Shown here: in pieces, positions 9,146 through 19,393 of the stretch
Layout of the letters: each line of letters opens with the position of its first letter
Position numbering within the stretch: position 1 is the stretch's first letter
Source: Pseudomonas silvicola
GTDB lineage: Bacteria; Pseudomonadota; Gammaproteobacteria; Pseudomonadales; Pseudomonadaceae
DNA length: 64,000 nt
NCBI RefSeq assembly: GCF_026651855.1
Contig: NZ_CP093280.1
Coordinates: 5,310,001 to 5,374,000 of the forward strand
Reading direction: 5' to 3'
Notes under the pieces: model-generated
Seen by the model: the letters and a program-made list of their open reading frames with translations, nothing else
Database searches by the model: none
What the model was told of the DNA's origin: nothing
Position numbers and translations under genes: made by a program

Positions 9146-9991
9146 ATGACCTCAACCGACCTCGCCACGTCCTTCACGGGCCAGTATTTTGTGGTCACTG
9201 GCAGCACCCAGGGCCTGGGGGCGGCCGTGGCTCGCACCCTGGCCAACCGCGGTGCCGCCGGGCTGATCATCTGCGGGCGTCGCGCCGATCAGGGCCAGGC
9301 CCAGGTTCGAGCGTTGGCAGCCCTGGACTGCCAGGCCCATTTCGTTCAGGCCGACCTTGAGCAAGTGGCCGACTGCCGTGCAGTGATCGCCGCGGCCCGC
9401 ACCCACTTTGGCACCCTGCACGGGCTGGTCAACTGCGCTGGCATGTCGGACCGTGGCACCATCCTCGACACCTCGCCGGAACTGTTCGACCGCCTGTTCG
9501 CCGTCAACGTGCGCGCGCCGTTCTTCCTCATGCAGGAGGCCATCAAGCTGATGATCAGCCAGAAGGTGGCAGGCGCGATCGTCAATATCCAGAGCGTGAC
9601 CGGCCACGGCGGCCAGTCGTTTCTCACCGCCTACGCAGCGTCCAAGGGCGCTTTGGCCATCCTCAGCAAGAACGTGGCGTTCAGCGCCCTGCACAACCGC
9701 ATCCGGGTCAACGGCCTGAACATCGGCTGGATGGACACCCCCCATGAAGACGAGATCCAGCGCCACTACCACGGCGCCCAGGACGGTTGGCTGCAGGCGG
9801 CCGAACAGGCCCAGCCCTTCGGGCGCCTGCTCAAGCCCGAGGAAGTGGCCCAGAGCGTGGCATTCCTGCTGTCTGGCGAGTCGGGGATGATGACCGGTGC
9901 CATCATCGACCTGGAGCAAGGTGTGCTCGGCTGCGGCGACGGCGGCAGCCCGCGCCCCGCACAGCCCTTGCACCTGGCGGAGGGTGAATGA
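9146..9991 (+). CDS. Short-chain dehydrogenase/reductase
   Basis: This is a classical SDR oxidoreductase of 281 aa. It has the NAD(P)-binding glycine motif TGSTQGLG (residues 18-25), NCAG near 96-99, catalytic Ser150 (VNIQSVTGHGG) and the YxxxK motif Tyr163/Lys167 (YAASKGAL). A clear AGGAG precedes the ATG. It is the first gene of a plus-strand set and overlaps the PhyH-type gene by 4 bp (ATGA), so the two are coupled. Together with the neighbouring Gfo/Idh dehydrogenase and sugar-binding protein, it probably oxidises or reduces a sugar or cyclitol intermediate. The exact substrate cannot be read from sequence. Confidence 0.85.
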   Translation: MTSTDLATSFTGQYFVVTGSTQGLGAAVARTLANRGAAGLIICGRRADQGQAQVRALAALDCQAHFVQADLEQVADCRAVIAAARTHFGTLHGLVNCAGMSDRGTILDTSPELFDRLFAVNVRAPFFLMQEAIKLMISQKVAGAIVNIQSVTGHGGQSFLTAYAASKGALAILSKNVAFSALHNRIRVNGLNIGWMDTPHEDEIQRHYHGAQDGWLQAAEQAQPFGRLLKPEEVAQSVAFLLSGESGMMTGAIIDLEQGVLGCGDGGSPRPAQPLHLAEGE

Positions 9992-11136
9992 TGAGTGACG
10001 CCTTCGTCCGCGCCGACGCCGTGCGCCTGCAAGACTTCAGCCTGTTGTGCGAACAGCAGGCCCGACGCGAACACTACCCCCTCTGCGCTGAGGTGCAGGC
10101 CAATGTGCCGATCTATGAAGGTCACCGCCTGCGCACAAGCGACCGCCAAGCGGTGCTCAATGAACTGCACCGCGTGTTCAGCCAGGGCCCCGGCGTGCTA
10201 GTGGTGCGCCAAGGCTTCGACGACCCCGCGGTCATCGACCGCCACAGCGCCGTGTTCGAAGCCATCTTCGCCACGGAAGCCGAGGCTGGCGTGGCGGCTG
10301 ACCACTTCGCCAAGGCGGGCAGCAACGGCCGCATCTGGAACGCCCTGCAAAAGGCAGCCCTGTGCTCACCCGCCTCGTTCGTGGAGTACTATGCCAACCC
10401 CCTGCTCGGGCTGATCGCCGAAGCCTGGCTGGGCCCGGACTTCCAGGTCACCGCGCAGGTCAACGTGGTTCGCCCCGGTGGCCAGGCCCAACAGCCGCAC
10501 CGCGACTACCACCTGGGGTTCCAGACCGAGGAGGTGGTGCAACGCTACCCTCTGCCCCTGCACGTGCTGTCCCAATACCTGACTCTGCAGGGCGCCGTGG
10601 CCCACACCGACATGCCACTGGCCAGCGGCCCGACCCAGTTGCTACCGTTTTCCCAGCAATACCCCCTGGGCTACCTGGCTTGGCGCCGCCCTGACTTTAT
10701 CGACTATTTCCAGCAGCACGCCGTGCAATTGCCGCTGGCCAAAGGTGACCTGCTGTTCTTCAACCCGGCGCTGTTCCATGCCGCTGGCAGCAACCACACG
10801 GCCGATCTGCACCGCATGGCAAACCTGCTGCAGATCAGCTCGGCTTTTGGCAAACCCATGGAAACCCTGGACCGCCAGCGCATGATGCTCGCCCTGTACC
10901 CCCACCTGCTGCAACAGGCCACAGACCACTTGCTGGACGCCGAGAGCCTGGCCGCCGTGGTGGCCTGCTGTGCCGACGGTTATGCCTTTCCCACCAACCT
11001 GGACACCGACCCGCCGCTGCACGGCCTTGCACCACAGACCGACCAACAGTTGATGGTACAGGCGCTGCAAGAGCGCTGGCCCTATGACACTTTCGCCGAG
11101 CGCGTGGCACGGCAGAGCGCCAAGCGCCGGGCCTGA
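9988..11136 (+). CDS. Phytanoyl-CoA dioxygenase (PhyH) family protein
   Basis: This is a probable Fe(II)/2-oxoglutarate-dependent oxygenase of 382 aa. The iron-binding HxD motif is His171-x-Asp173 (PHRDYHLGF). A distal histidine is likely in FNPALFHAAGSNHT, His264 or His270, with a following arginine for 2-oxoglutarate. The start overlaps the SDR stop; ATG 9988 and ATG 9991 are adjacent and cannot be separated. Its place between an SDR and a sugar-binding protein suggests hydroxylation of a carbohydrate-related substrate, but this family is broad and no substrate is assigned. An AACAACAA motif follows, before the next gene. Confidence 0.8.
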   Translation: MMSDAFVRADAVRLQDFSLLCEQQARREHYPLCAEVQANVPIYEGHRLRTSDRQAVLNELHRVFSQGPGVLVVRQGFDDPAVIDRHSAVFEAIFATEAEAGVAADHFAKAGSNGRIWNALQKAALCSPASFVEYYANPLLGLIAEAWLGPDFQVTAQVNVVRPGGQAQQPHRDYHLGFQTEEVVQRYPLPLHVLSQYLTLQGAVAHTDMPLASGPTQLLPFSQQYPLGYLAWRRPDFIDYFQQHAVQLPLAKGDLLFFNPALFHAAGSNHTADLHRMANLLQISSAFGKPMETLDRQRMMLALYPHLLQQATDHLLDAESLAAVVACCADGYAFPTNLDTDPPLHGLAPQTDQQLMVQALQERWPYDTFAERVARQSAKRRA

Positions 11137-11158
11137 GGCCCCTTCAAGGTTATTCCAA

Positions 11159-11166
11159 AACAACAA
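11159..11166 (+). promoter_or_regulatory. CA motif ahead of the sugar-binding protein gene
   Basis: AACAACAA, 18 nt before ATG 11185, sits just upstream of the GGAG ribosome-binding site within CCAAAACAACAACAAG. It is a perfect AAnAAnAA match; Hfq/Crc control is inferred. Confidence 0.6.
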
Positions 11167-11184
11167 CAAGACCGGAGCACCACC

Positions 11185-12108
11185 ATGAAAAAGCAACTGC
11201 TCGCCCTGCTGTTCGCCGCAGCCCTCTCCCCCCTGGCCCTGGCCGATGTGCGCATTGGCGTCAGCATCGCCCAGGTCGATGATGTGTTCCTGGCGCAGAT
11301 GCGCGACTACATGGCGGCCCATGCCAAGCAACTGCCCGGCGTGACCCTGCAGTTCGAGGATGCCCAGGGCGATGTGGTGCGCCAGCTCAACCAGGTGCAG
11401 AACTTCACCAGCCAGGGGGTGGACGCGATCATCGTCAACCCGGTGGACACCGCCGCCACGGCCAAGATCACCGACGACGCCCAGAAGGCCCACATTCCCC
11501 TGGTGTACGTGAACCGCCGGCCCGACGGCGACCAGTTGCCGCCGGGGGTCGGCTACGTCGGCTCGGATGAGGTCAAGGCCGGCGAGATGCAGATGCGCTA
11601 CCTGGCCGACAAGATGGGCGGCAAAGGCAACCTGGCGATCATGCTCGGCCTGCTCTCCAACAACGCGACACACAACCGTACCCTGGGGGTAAAGACCGTG
11701 CTCAAGGACTACCCCAACATCCACGTGGTGGAAGAACAGACCGCCGACTGGCAGCGCAGCAAGGCCATGGACCTGATGAACAACTGGATTGTGTCCGGGA
11801 AGAAAATCGACGCCGTGGCGGCCAACGCTGACGAAATGGCCATTGGCGCCGCCATGGCCATCCGCCAGGCCGGCCTGGAGCCGGGCAAGGATATCCTGGT
11901 AGGCGGCAGCGACGGCGGGGCAGCGGGCCTGGAAGCGATCAAACGTGATGAACTGGCGGTCACCGTGTACCAGGACAACAAGGGCCAGGCCACCGGCTCC
12001 ATCGACCTGGCGTTACAGATGGTGCGCAAGCAGCCCTACGAGGCGGAACTGACCATTCCTTACCAATTGATCACCAAAGCCAACTATCAGGATTTCGTCA
12101 ACCCGTAA
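11185..12108 (+). CDS. Periplasmic sugar-binding protein (inositol/ribose type)
   Basis: This is a 307-aa substrate-binding protein of the ribose/inositol class for an ABC importer. It has a clear signal peptide, cleaved after residue 20 (LSPLALA|DV). The family features are VRIGVSIAQVDDVFLAQM, INPVDTAATAKI and VGGSDGGAAGLEAI, the last lining the sugar pocket. No ATPase or permease gene follows: the next gene is the convergent rutR, so the protein must work with a transporter encoded elsewhere, or the operon was truncated. The inositol-type neighbours (Gfo/Idh dehydrogenase, LacI regulator) make inositol or a related polyol the best guess. Ribose-like sugars remain possible. Confidence 0.83.
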   Translation: MKKQLLALLFAAALSPLALADVRIGVSIAQVDDVFLAQMRDYMAAHAKQLPGVTLQFEDAQGDVVRQLNQVQNFTSQGVDAIIVNPVDTAATAKITDDAQKAHIPLVYVNRRPDGDQLPPGVGYVGSDEVKAGEMQMRYLADKMGGKGNLAIMLGLLSNNATHNRTLGVKTVLKDYPNIHVVEEQTADWQRSKAMDLMNNWIVSGKKIDAVAANADEMAIGAAMAIRQAGLEPGKDILVGGSDGGAAGLEAIKRDELAVTVYQDNKGQATGSIDLALQMVRKQPYEAELTIPYQLITKANYQDFVNP

Positions 12109-12227
12109 GGGCCTGATGACCGTCGCCCCCCGGCGCTGCGGTATGCCTGGCACAGCGTATGAAGCGTGACGCGGCCAGGTCCGTACGAAAAATCAGGTGA
12201 CGGTAAGGTGAGGCGGTTCAACACCCC

Positions 12228-12902
12228 TCACCCCCGCGGCCGAAGCCCATTGAGAATCAGCCCCTGCACATTCCCCAATACCTCCTGGAAAAACACCGGG
12301 TCACTCAGCCCCTTGCCCGTCAACGCCGCCACCTGGCTGGCGAAGTCGGCGTAATGCTGAGTGGTGGCCCACAGGGAAAAGATCAGATGGTGCGGTTCGA
12401 TGGCCGCCAACTGGCCGGCATCGATCCAGGCCTGGATCACCTTCACCTTGCTGTCCACCAGCTCGCGCAGCGGCTCCTGCAATTCCTTGAGCAGCAACGG
12501 CGCGCCCTGGACGATCTCCAGGCAGAACAGCCGCGACTCGGCCGGGTGGTCGCGGGACAGTTCCAGCTTGATGCGAATGTAATCGCCGATGGCCTGTACC
12601 GGGTCCTGCTCGGCGCTGAAGCCGCGCAAGGGGCGCAACCACACGTCCAGCAGTTGGCGCAGCACGCTCAGGTACAACTCGTCCTTGCTGCTGAAGTAGT
12701 ACAACAGGTTGGTCTTGGACACGTCGGCCAGGCTCGCGACCTGGTCCAGGCTGGTGCCATGCACGCCGAAACGGGAGAACAGTTGCAGGGCAGCGTCCAG
12801 GATCACCGCACGCTTGCCTTCCACCAACCGGTGGCGACGCTTGAGGGTGGAGGCGCTGGGCGTACGCGGCGTCTTGGCCGGGGCAGCGGGTTCTTTCTTC
12901 AC
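12228..12902 (-). CDS. rutR: RutR, TetR-family regulator of pyrimidine catabolism
   Basis: RutR is a uracil-responsive TetR-family repressor. From GTG 12902 the product is 224 aa. An N-terminal helix-turn-helix ([56 protein letters not shown]) covers about residues 30-90, with the RutR-specific C-terminal domain ([20 protein letters not shown]). GTG 12902 is preceded by AGGA and gives the normal RutR length; ATG 13019 would add 39 unrelated residues and run into the operator. It is divergent from rutA. A GACCAATTGGTC palindrome, matching the RutR consensus core, lies between them. Confidence 0.92.
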   Translation of the reverse strand: MKKEPAAPAKTPRTPSASTLKRRHRLVEGKRAVILDAALQLFSRFGVHGTSLDQVASLADVSKTNLLYYFSSKDELYLSVLRQLLDVWLRPLRGFSAEQDPVQAIGDYIRIKLELSRDHPAESRLFCLEIVQGAPLLLKELQEPLRELVDSKVKVIQAWIDAGQLAAIEPHHLIFSLWATTQHYADFASQVAALTGKGLSDPVFFQEVLGNVQGLILNGLRPRG

Positions 12903-13020
12903 ACGGGCATCCTGTAACCGACGGAAAAACAGTCGCACTTTACCGCGCGCGCCGTCAGAGGCAACTACCCCGCTACGCCCCAACCCCGTGCAGCGTGCCC
13001 AAACCAGGTGCTCCAGCACA

Positions 13021-13032
13021 GACCAATTGGTC
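13021..13032. promoter_or_regulatory. RutR operator
   Basis: GACCAATTGGTC is a perfect 12-bp palindrome and matches the core of the known RutR site (TTGACCA-N2-TGGTCAA). It lies between rutR and rutA and upstream of the rutA ribosome-binding site. Uracil binding to RutR is known to release it. Downstream, at 13063-13073, an A-rich AACAAAAACAA stretch also matches the CA motif, though it is about 60 nt from the rutA start. Confidence 0.8.
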
Positions 13033-13135
13033 CGTCATAAATTACAACCCATTGTTTACAGGAACAAAAACAAAGATGGCCTGGTTAGTGCAAGTGCCAT
13101 GGGGTCTTTTCCCGCCCCGTGCAAGAGGATCACCC

Positions 13136-14217
<1,082 letters not shown>

Positions 14218-14218
<1 letters not shown>

Positions 14219-14952
14219 TGAACGCCCCCGCCCCTTTCAGCGGCTATGCCCTGCCGGCTGACCCGCTACCCGCCCGTACGTTGCCCGCACGCCCGGAAGC
14301 GTTGAGCCTGAAGGCCAGCGAAACGGCGCTGGTGGTGGTCGACATGCAAAATGCCTACGCCAGCCTGGGGGGTTACCTGGACCTGGCCGGGTTCGACGTC
14401 AGCAGCACCGGCCCGGTGATCGCCAACATTCAGAAGGCCCTGGCCACGGCACGTGCCGCCGGCATGCCGGTGGTGTTCTTCCAGAACGGCTGGGACGCCG
14501 AGTACGTGGAAGCCGGCGGCCCCGGCTCGCCCAACTGGCACAAGTCCAACGCCCTGAAAACCATGCGTCAGCGCCCCGAGCTGCACGGCACGCTGCTGGC
14601 CAAAGGTGGCTGGGACTACCAGTTGGTGGACGAACTGCAACCGCAGCCCGGCGACATTCTGGTGCCCAAGACCCGCTACAGCGGCTTCTTCAACACCCAT
14701 TTCGACAGCCTGATGCGCAGCCGCGGCATTCGCAACCTGGTGTTCACCGGCATCGCCACCAACGTGTGCGTGGAGTCCACCCTGCGCGATGGTTTTTTCC
14801 TGGAGTACTTCGGCGTGGTACTGGCAGACGCCACCCACCAGGCCGGCCCGGCCTTCGCCCAGCAGGCGGCCTTGTTCAATATCGAGACGTTCTTCGGCTG
14901 GGTGTCCAGCGTCGAGGATTTCTGCACCACCTTCGCCACGGCCAGTGCCTGA
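14218..14952 (+). CDS. rutB: RutB, ureidoacrylate amidohydrolase
   Basis: RutB is an isochorismatase-fold hydrolase that splits ureidoacrylate to carbamate and aminoacrylate. The product is 244 aa. The catalytic triad is visible as Asp42 (VVVDMQNAY), Lys151 (VPKTRYSGF) and Cys184 ([13 protein letters not shown]). The start codon overlaps the rutA stop codon, and the gene is followed after 13 bp by rutC. Length and motifs match the family. Confidence 0.95.
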
Positions 14953-14965
14953 GAGGAATTCGACC

Positions 14966-15349
14966 ATGAGCAAGAAAGCCATTATCCCCGCGGGCACCGG
15001 CGTGCCCATCGCCCCCTTCGTCCCGGGCTCCCTGGCCGACGGCATCCTGTATGTCTCCGGTACCTTGCCGTTCGACAAGGACAACAATGTGGTGCACGTG
15101 GGCGATGCCGCCGCCCAGACGCGCCATGTGCTGGAAACCATCAAGGGTGTGGTGGAGACGGCCGGTGGCAGCCTCGACGACATCACCTTCAACATGATCA
15201 TGCTGCGCGACTGGGCTGACTATGCCGCCATCAACGGGGTGTACGCCGAATACTTCGCCGGGGAGAAACCGGCCCGCTATTGCATCCAGTGCGGCCTGGT
15301 GAAACCGGACGCGCTGATCGAAATCGCCAGCATCGCCCACGTCGGCTAA
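14966..15349 (+). CDS. rutC: RutC, aminoacrylate deaminase (RidA/YjgF fold)
   Basis: RutC is a 127-aa YjgF/RidA-superfamily protein that speeds deamination of 3-aminoacrylate in uracil breakdown. It starts [32 protein letters not shown]. The conserved RidA-type arginine is in [20 protein letters not shown] near the C-terminus, with Cys in the position typical of RutC. GAGAGGAATT before ATG 14966 supplies the ribosome-binding site. It is placed 13 bp after rutB and 14 bp before rutD. Confidence 0.95.
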   Translation: MSKKAIIPAGTGVPIAPFVPGSLADGILYVSGTLPFDKDNNVVHVGDAAAQTRHVLETIKGVVETAGGSLDDITFNMIMLRDWADYAAINGVYAEYFAGEKPARYCIQCGLVKPDALIEIASIAHVG

Positions 15350-15363
15350 GGAGATTTCATACC

Positions 15364-16143
15364 ATGTACTACGAATGGCTGGGTCGAAGCGACCCACACG
15401 CACCGGTGCTGGTACTCAGCTCTGGCCTTGGAGGCTCCGCGCGTTTCTGGGACCCGCAATTGACTGAGCTGGGGGAGCGTTTTCGCGTACTGGTGTACGA
15501 CCACGCCGGCAGCGGCCGCAGCCCGGCCACCCTGCCCGAGGGCTACAGCATCGCCACCATGGCCGCCGAACTGCTGGCCCTGCTCGACCAGCTGGAGGTC
15601 AGCCACTGCCACTTCATGGGCCATGCCCTGGGTGGGCTGGTGGGGCTGGAACTGGCGCTGCAGCGCCCGGCGCTGTTGCGCAGCCAGGTACTGGTCAACG
15701 CCTGGAGCAGCCCCAACCCCCACAGCGCGCGCTGCTTCGCGGTACGCAAGAACCTGCTCAACCATAGCGGCCCGGCTGCCTATGTGCAGGCCCAGGCACT
15801 GTTCCTCTACCCCGCCGACTGGATCGCCGCCAACAGCGCCCAACTGGCCGAGGATGACGCCCATGCCCTGGCGCACTTCCCGGACCCCGCCAACCTGCTC
15901 AAGCGCATCGCGGCCCTGCAGGCGTTCAACGTCGACGCCCACCTTGCCCGGATCCATACCCCAACGTTGCTGCTGGCCAACCGTGACGACATGCTGGTGC
16001 CCTGGCAGCGCTCCCAGGTATTGGCCGACGGTTTGCCCAACGGGCGCCTGCATGTACTCGACTATGGCGGCCATGCCTCAAGCGTCAGTGACAGCGCCAC
16101 TTTCAACCGGGTGGTGCTGCAGTACCTGGCTGAACACGCTTGA
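15364..16143 (+). CDS. rutD: RutD, alpha/beta-hydrolase of the uracil pathway
   Basis: RutD is a 259-aa alpha/beta-hydrolase-fold protein that helps remove aminoacrylate in the Rut pathway. The nucleophile elbow reads GHALGG, with Ala88 in place of serine. E. coli RutD has the same GHALG sequence, so this is a family trait and not a mutation. Other family blocks are ISGLGGS-like SSGLGGSARFWDPQL, YSIATMAAELLALLDQL and FLYPADWIAAN. AAGGAG precedes ATG 15364. It is the last gene of the operon; a strong terminator follows. rutE, rutF and rutG are not present here. Confidence 0.94.
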   Translation: MYYEWLGRSDPHAPVLVLSSGLGGSARFWDPQLTELGERFRVLVYDHAGSGRSPATLPEGYSIATMAAELLALLDQLEVSHCHFMGHALGGLVGLELALQRPALLRSQVLVNAWSSPNPHSARCFAVRKNLLNHSGPAAYVQAQALFLYPADWIAANSAQLAEDDAHALAHFPDPANLLKRIAALQAFNVDAHLARIHTPTLLLANRDDMLVPWQRSQVLADGLPNGRLHVLDYGGHASSVSDSATFNRVVLQYLAEHA

Positions 16144-16147
16144 ACCG

Positions 16148-16177
16148 GGCCCTGCGTCGCAAGACCGACGCAGGGCC
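16148..16177 (+). terminator. Rho-independent terminator of the rut operon
   Basis: A perfect 12-bp stem (GGCCCTGCGTCG / CGACGCAGGGCC) with a 6-nt loop begins 5 bp after the rutD stop codon and is followed by a TTGCTATAGTTT stretch. It should separate rutABCD from the NUP-family gene. Confidence 0.8.
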
Positions 16178-16232
16178 TTGCTATAGTTTGCCTTCCCACT
16201 TGAGCTGATCGCCCCCTGAAAAAGGACCTTTC

Positions 16233-17261
16233 ATGCGCCACTTGCTTGCTCCCCTCACCGGCCTGGCCCTCGCCACGGCCGCCGCCACCAGCCCGGCTGC
16301 CGTCGCCGCGCCGTTGCAACCCAGGGTGATGCTGATCACCATGTTCGCCCCCGAGGCGAAGAACTGGATCGACCACCTGCAACTGACCGAGAAAGTCGCG
16401 GTGCCGGGCCTGTCCGCCGATTACCCCGACGTGCTGTGCAACCATCAGCAGGTGTGCCTGATGACCACGGGCATGGGCCAGACCAACGCCGCGGCCTCGA
16501 CCCTGGCATTGGCACTGTCCAGCCAGTTCGACCTGCGCAAGACCTGGTTCGTGGTGGCGGGCATCGCCGGCATCAACCCCCATGAAGGCACGCTCGGCAC
16601 GCCGGCCTGGGCGCACTACCTGGTGGAGTTCGGCACGCAGTGGGAACTGGATTCGCGGGACGTACCCAAGGACTGGCCGACTGGCTACCTGGGCATCAAT
16701 ACCCAGAACCCCGGTCAGAAACCACCTTTGGACTACAAGACCGAGGTGTTCGAGCTCAACCCGGCGCTGCAGGCCAAAGCCTATGCCCTGTCACAGAAGG
16801 TGGCGTTGACGGAAAGCAAGGAATCGGCCGCCTGGCGTCAGCACTACCCGTACGCGCCCGCCAACCAGCCGCCGGTAGTGACCCGCTGTGACACCCTGGC
16901 TGGCAACACCTGGTACTCGGGCACACGCCTGAGCGAACGGGCCGAGGCCTGGACCAGGTTGCTGACCGACAACAAGGGCACCTACTGCACGACGCAGCAG
17001 GAAGACAATTCCACCTATGAAGCCTTGCTGCGTGCCAGCCGTATGGGCCGGGTGGATATCCAGCGCCTGGCGGTGATACGCGCCGGCTCCGACTTCGACC
17101 GCCCCTACCCTGGTTACAGCGAAGTCGACAATCTGCTCAAGTACGCCGACCAAGGCGGTTTCGTGCCCGCGCTGGACAACCTCTACCGCGCGGGCAACGC
17201 CCTGGTGCAGGACATCACCACACATTGGTCGCAGTGGCAGGCGGGCGTACCGGGTACGTGA
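16233..17261 (+). CDS. NUP-family purine nucleoside permease-like periplasmic protein
   Basis: This is a 342-aa protein of the NUP (purine nucleoside permease) family. It has an N-terminal signal peptide (residues 1 to about 26, ending VAA) and then a soluble domain: RVMLITMFAPEAKNWID, TTGMGQTNAAAST, AGIAGINPHEGTLGTPAWAHYLVEFG and RAGSDFDRPYPG. The family was named from fungal nucleoside uptake. The fold resembles nucleoside phosphorylases, so the bacterial secreted form may bind or cleave nucleosides in the periplasm. It follows the rut operon on the same strand but behind a terminator, with AAAGGA as its own ribosome-binding site. A role in feeding nucleobases to the rut pathway is inferred. 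The BIME array begins 66 bp after the stop. Confidence 0.85.
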   Translation: MRHLLAPLTGLALATAAATSPAAVAAPLQPRVMLITMFAPEAKNWIDHLQLTEKVAVPGLSADYPDVLCNHQQVCLMTTGMGQTNAAASTLALALSSQFDLRKTWFVVAGIAGINPHEGTLGTPAWAHYLVEFGTQWELDSRDVPKDWPTGYLGINTQNPGQKPPLDYKTEVFELNPALQAKAYALSQKVALTESKESAAWRQHYPYAPANQPPVVTRCDTLAGNTWYSGTRLSERAEAWTRLLTDNKGTYCTTQQEDNSTYEALLRASRMGRVDIQRLAVIRAGSDFDRPYPGYSEVDNLLKYADQGGFVPALDNLYRAGNALVQDITTHWSQWQAGVPGT

Positions 17262-17327
17262 TCACCCACCCTGTGGCAACCTGCGAATCGGGAAGGCGGC
17301 ACCGCGTACAGCCCTGCCCACCGTAGC

Positions 17328-19393
17328 GCCCGGTCCCACAGGGTGGCTGCGGTGTGTGTGGGTTTTCTGTGTAGGACCGGGCGAAGCTCGGGAAGAGCAC
17401 GGCGTGGTGTTCCAGAAACACCGCGCCGTGCCCTTCCCGGGCAAGCCCGGTCCCACAGGGTGGCTGCGGTGTGTGTGGGTTTTCTGTGTAGGACCGGGCG
17501 AAGCTCGGGAAGAGCACGGCGTGGTGTTCCAGAAACACCGCGCCGTGCCCTTCCCGGGCAAGCCCGGTCCCACAGGGTGGCTGCGGTGTGTGTGGGTTTT
17601 CTGTGTAGGACCGGGCGAAGCTCGGGAAGAGCACGGCGTGGTGTTCCAGAAACACCGCGCCGTGCCCTTCCCGGGCAAGCCCGGTCCCACAGGGTGGCTG
17701 CGGTGTGTGTGGGTTTTCTGTGTAGGACCGGGCGAAGCTCGGGAAGAGCACGGCGTGGTGTTCCAGAAACACCGCGCCGTGCCCTACCCGGGCAAGCCCG
17801 GTCCCACAGGGTGGCTGCGGTGTGTGTGGGTTTTCTGTGTAGGACCGGGCGAAGCTCGGGAAGAGCACGGCGTGGTGTTCCAGAAACACCGCGCCGTGCC
17901 CTTCCCGGGCAAGCCCGGTCCCACAGGGTGGCTGCGGTGTGTGTGGGTTTTCTGTGTAGGACCGGGCGAAGCTCGGGAAGAGCACGGCGTGGTGTTCCAG
18001 AAACACCGCGCCGTGCCCTTCCCGGGCAAGCCCGGTCCCACAGGGTGGCTGCGGTGTGTGTGGGTTTTCTGTGTAGGACCGGGCGAAGCTCGGGAAGAGC
18101 ACGGCGTGGTGTTCCAGAAACACCGCGCCGTGCCCTTCCCGGGCAAGCCCGGTCCCACAGGGTGGCTGCGGTGTGTGTGGGTTTTCTGTGTAGGACCGGG
18201 CGAAGCTCGGGAAGAGCACGGCGTGGTGTTCCAGAAACACCGCGCCGTGCCCTTCCCGGGCAAGCCCGGTCCCACAGGGTGGCTGCGGTGTGTGTGGGTT
18301 TTCTGTGTAGGACCGGGCGAAGCTCGGGAAGAGCACGGCGTGGTGTTCCAGAAACACCGCGCCGTGCCCTTCCCGGGCAAGCCCGGTCCCACAGGGTGGC
18401 TGCGGTGTGTGTGGGTTTTCTGTGTAGGACCGGGCGAAGCTCGGGAAGAGCACGGCGTGGTGTTCCAGAAACACCGCGCCGTGCCCTTCCCGGGCAAGCC
18501 CGGTCCCACAGGGTGGCTGCGGTGTGTGTGGGTTTTCTGTGTAGGACCGGGCGAAGCTCGGGAAGAGCACGGCGTGGTGTTCCAGAAACACCGCGCCGTG
18601 CCCTTCCCGGGCAAGCCCGGTCCCACAGGGTGGCTGCGGTGTGTGTGGGTTTTCTGTGTAGGACCGGGCGAAGCTCGGGAAGAGCACGGCGTGGTGTTCC
18701 AGAAACACCGCGCCGTGCCCTTCCCGGGCAAGCCCGGTCCCACAGGGTGGCTGCGGTGTGTGTGGGTTTTCTGTGTAGGACCGGGCGAAGCTCGGGAAGA
18801 GCACGGCGTGGTGTTCCAGAAACACCGCGCCGTGCCCTTCCCGGGCAAGCCCGGTCCCACAGGGTGGCTGCGGTGTGTGTGGGTTTTCTGTGTAGGACCG
18901 GGCGAAGCTCGGGAAGAGCACGGCGTGGTGTTCCAGAAACACCGCGCCGTGCCCTTCCCGGGCAAGCCCGGTCCCACAGGGTGGCTGCGGTGTGTGTGGG
19001 TTTTCTGTGTAGGACCGGGCGAAGCTCGGGAAGAGCACGGCGTGGTGTTCCAGAAACACCGCGCCGTGCCCTTCCCGGGCAAGCCCGGTCCCACAGGGTG
19101 GCTGCGGTGTGTGTGGGTTTTCTGTGTAGGACCGGGCGAAGCTCGGGAAGAGCACGGCGTGGTGTTCCAGAAACACCGCGCCGTGCCCTTCCCGGGCAAG
19201 CCCGGTCCCACAGGGTGGCTGCGGTGTGTGTGGGTTTTCTGTGTAGGACCGGGCGAAGCTCGGGAAGAGCACGGCGTGGTGTTCCAGAAACACCGCGCCG
19301 TGCCCTTCCCGGGCAAGCCCGGTCCCACAGGGTGGCTGCGGTGTGTGTGGGTTTTCTGTGTAGGACCGGGCGAAGCTCGGGAAGAGCACGGCG
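17328..19393. repeat. Tandem array of a paired inverted REP (BIME), 117-bp unit, about 17.7 copies
   Basis: The same 117-bp unit repeats from 17328 to 19393; the landmark TGGCTGCGG occurs at 17344, 17461, 17578 and so on every 117 bp to 19333. Copies are almost identical; one substitution is visible at 17786 (CCCTACCC for CCCTTCCC). Each unit holds two REP-like sequences in opposite orientation (GTAGGACCGGGC ... GCCCGGTCCCAC). They form an imperfect hairpin with arms of about 40 nt around a short loop, followed by a spacer of about 35 bp. Because 117 is a multiple of 3, several frames stay open across the array, encoding 39-residue repeats; I do not regard these as genes. No REP-associated transposase gene is nearby. 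Confidence 0.95.

Noticed and set aside
15625-15630. RutD nucleophile serine replaced by alanine (GHALGG)
   Set aside because: E. coli RutD has the same GHALG sequence, so it is normal for the family rather than a damaged enzyme.
17328-19393. CRISPR array
   Set aside because: Repeats are 117 bp with identical spacers and internal REP palindromes; there are no unique spacers and no cas genes nearby.
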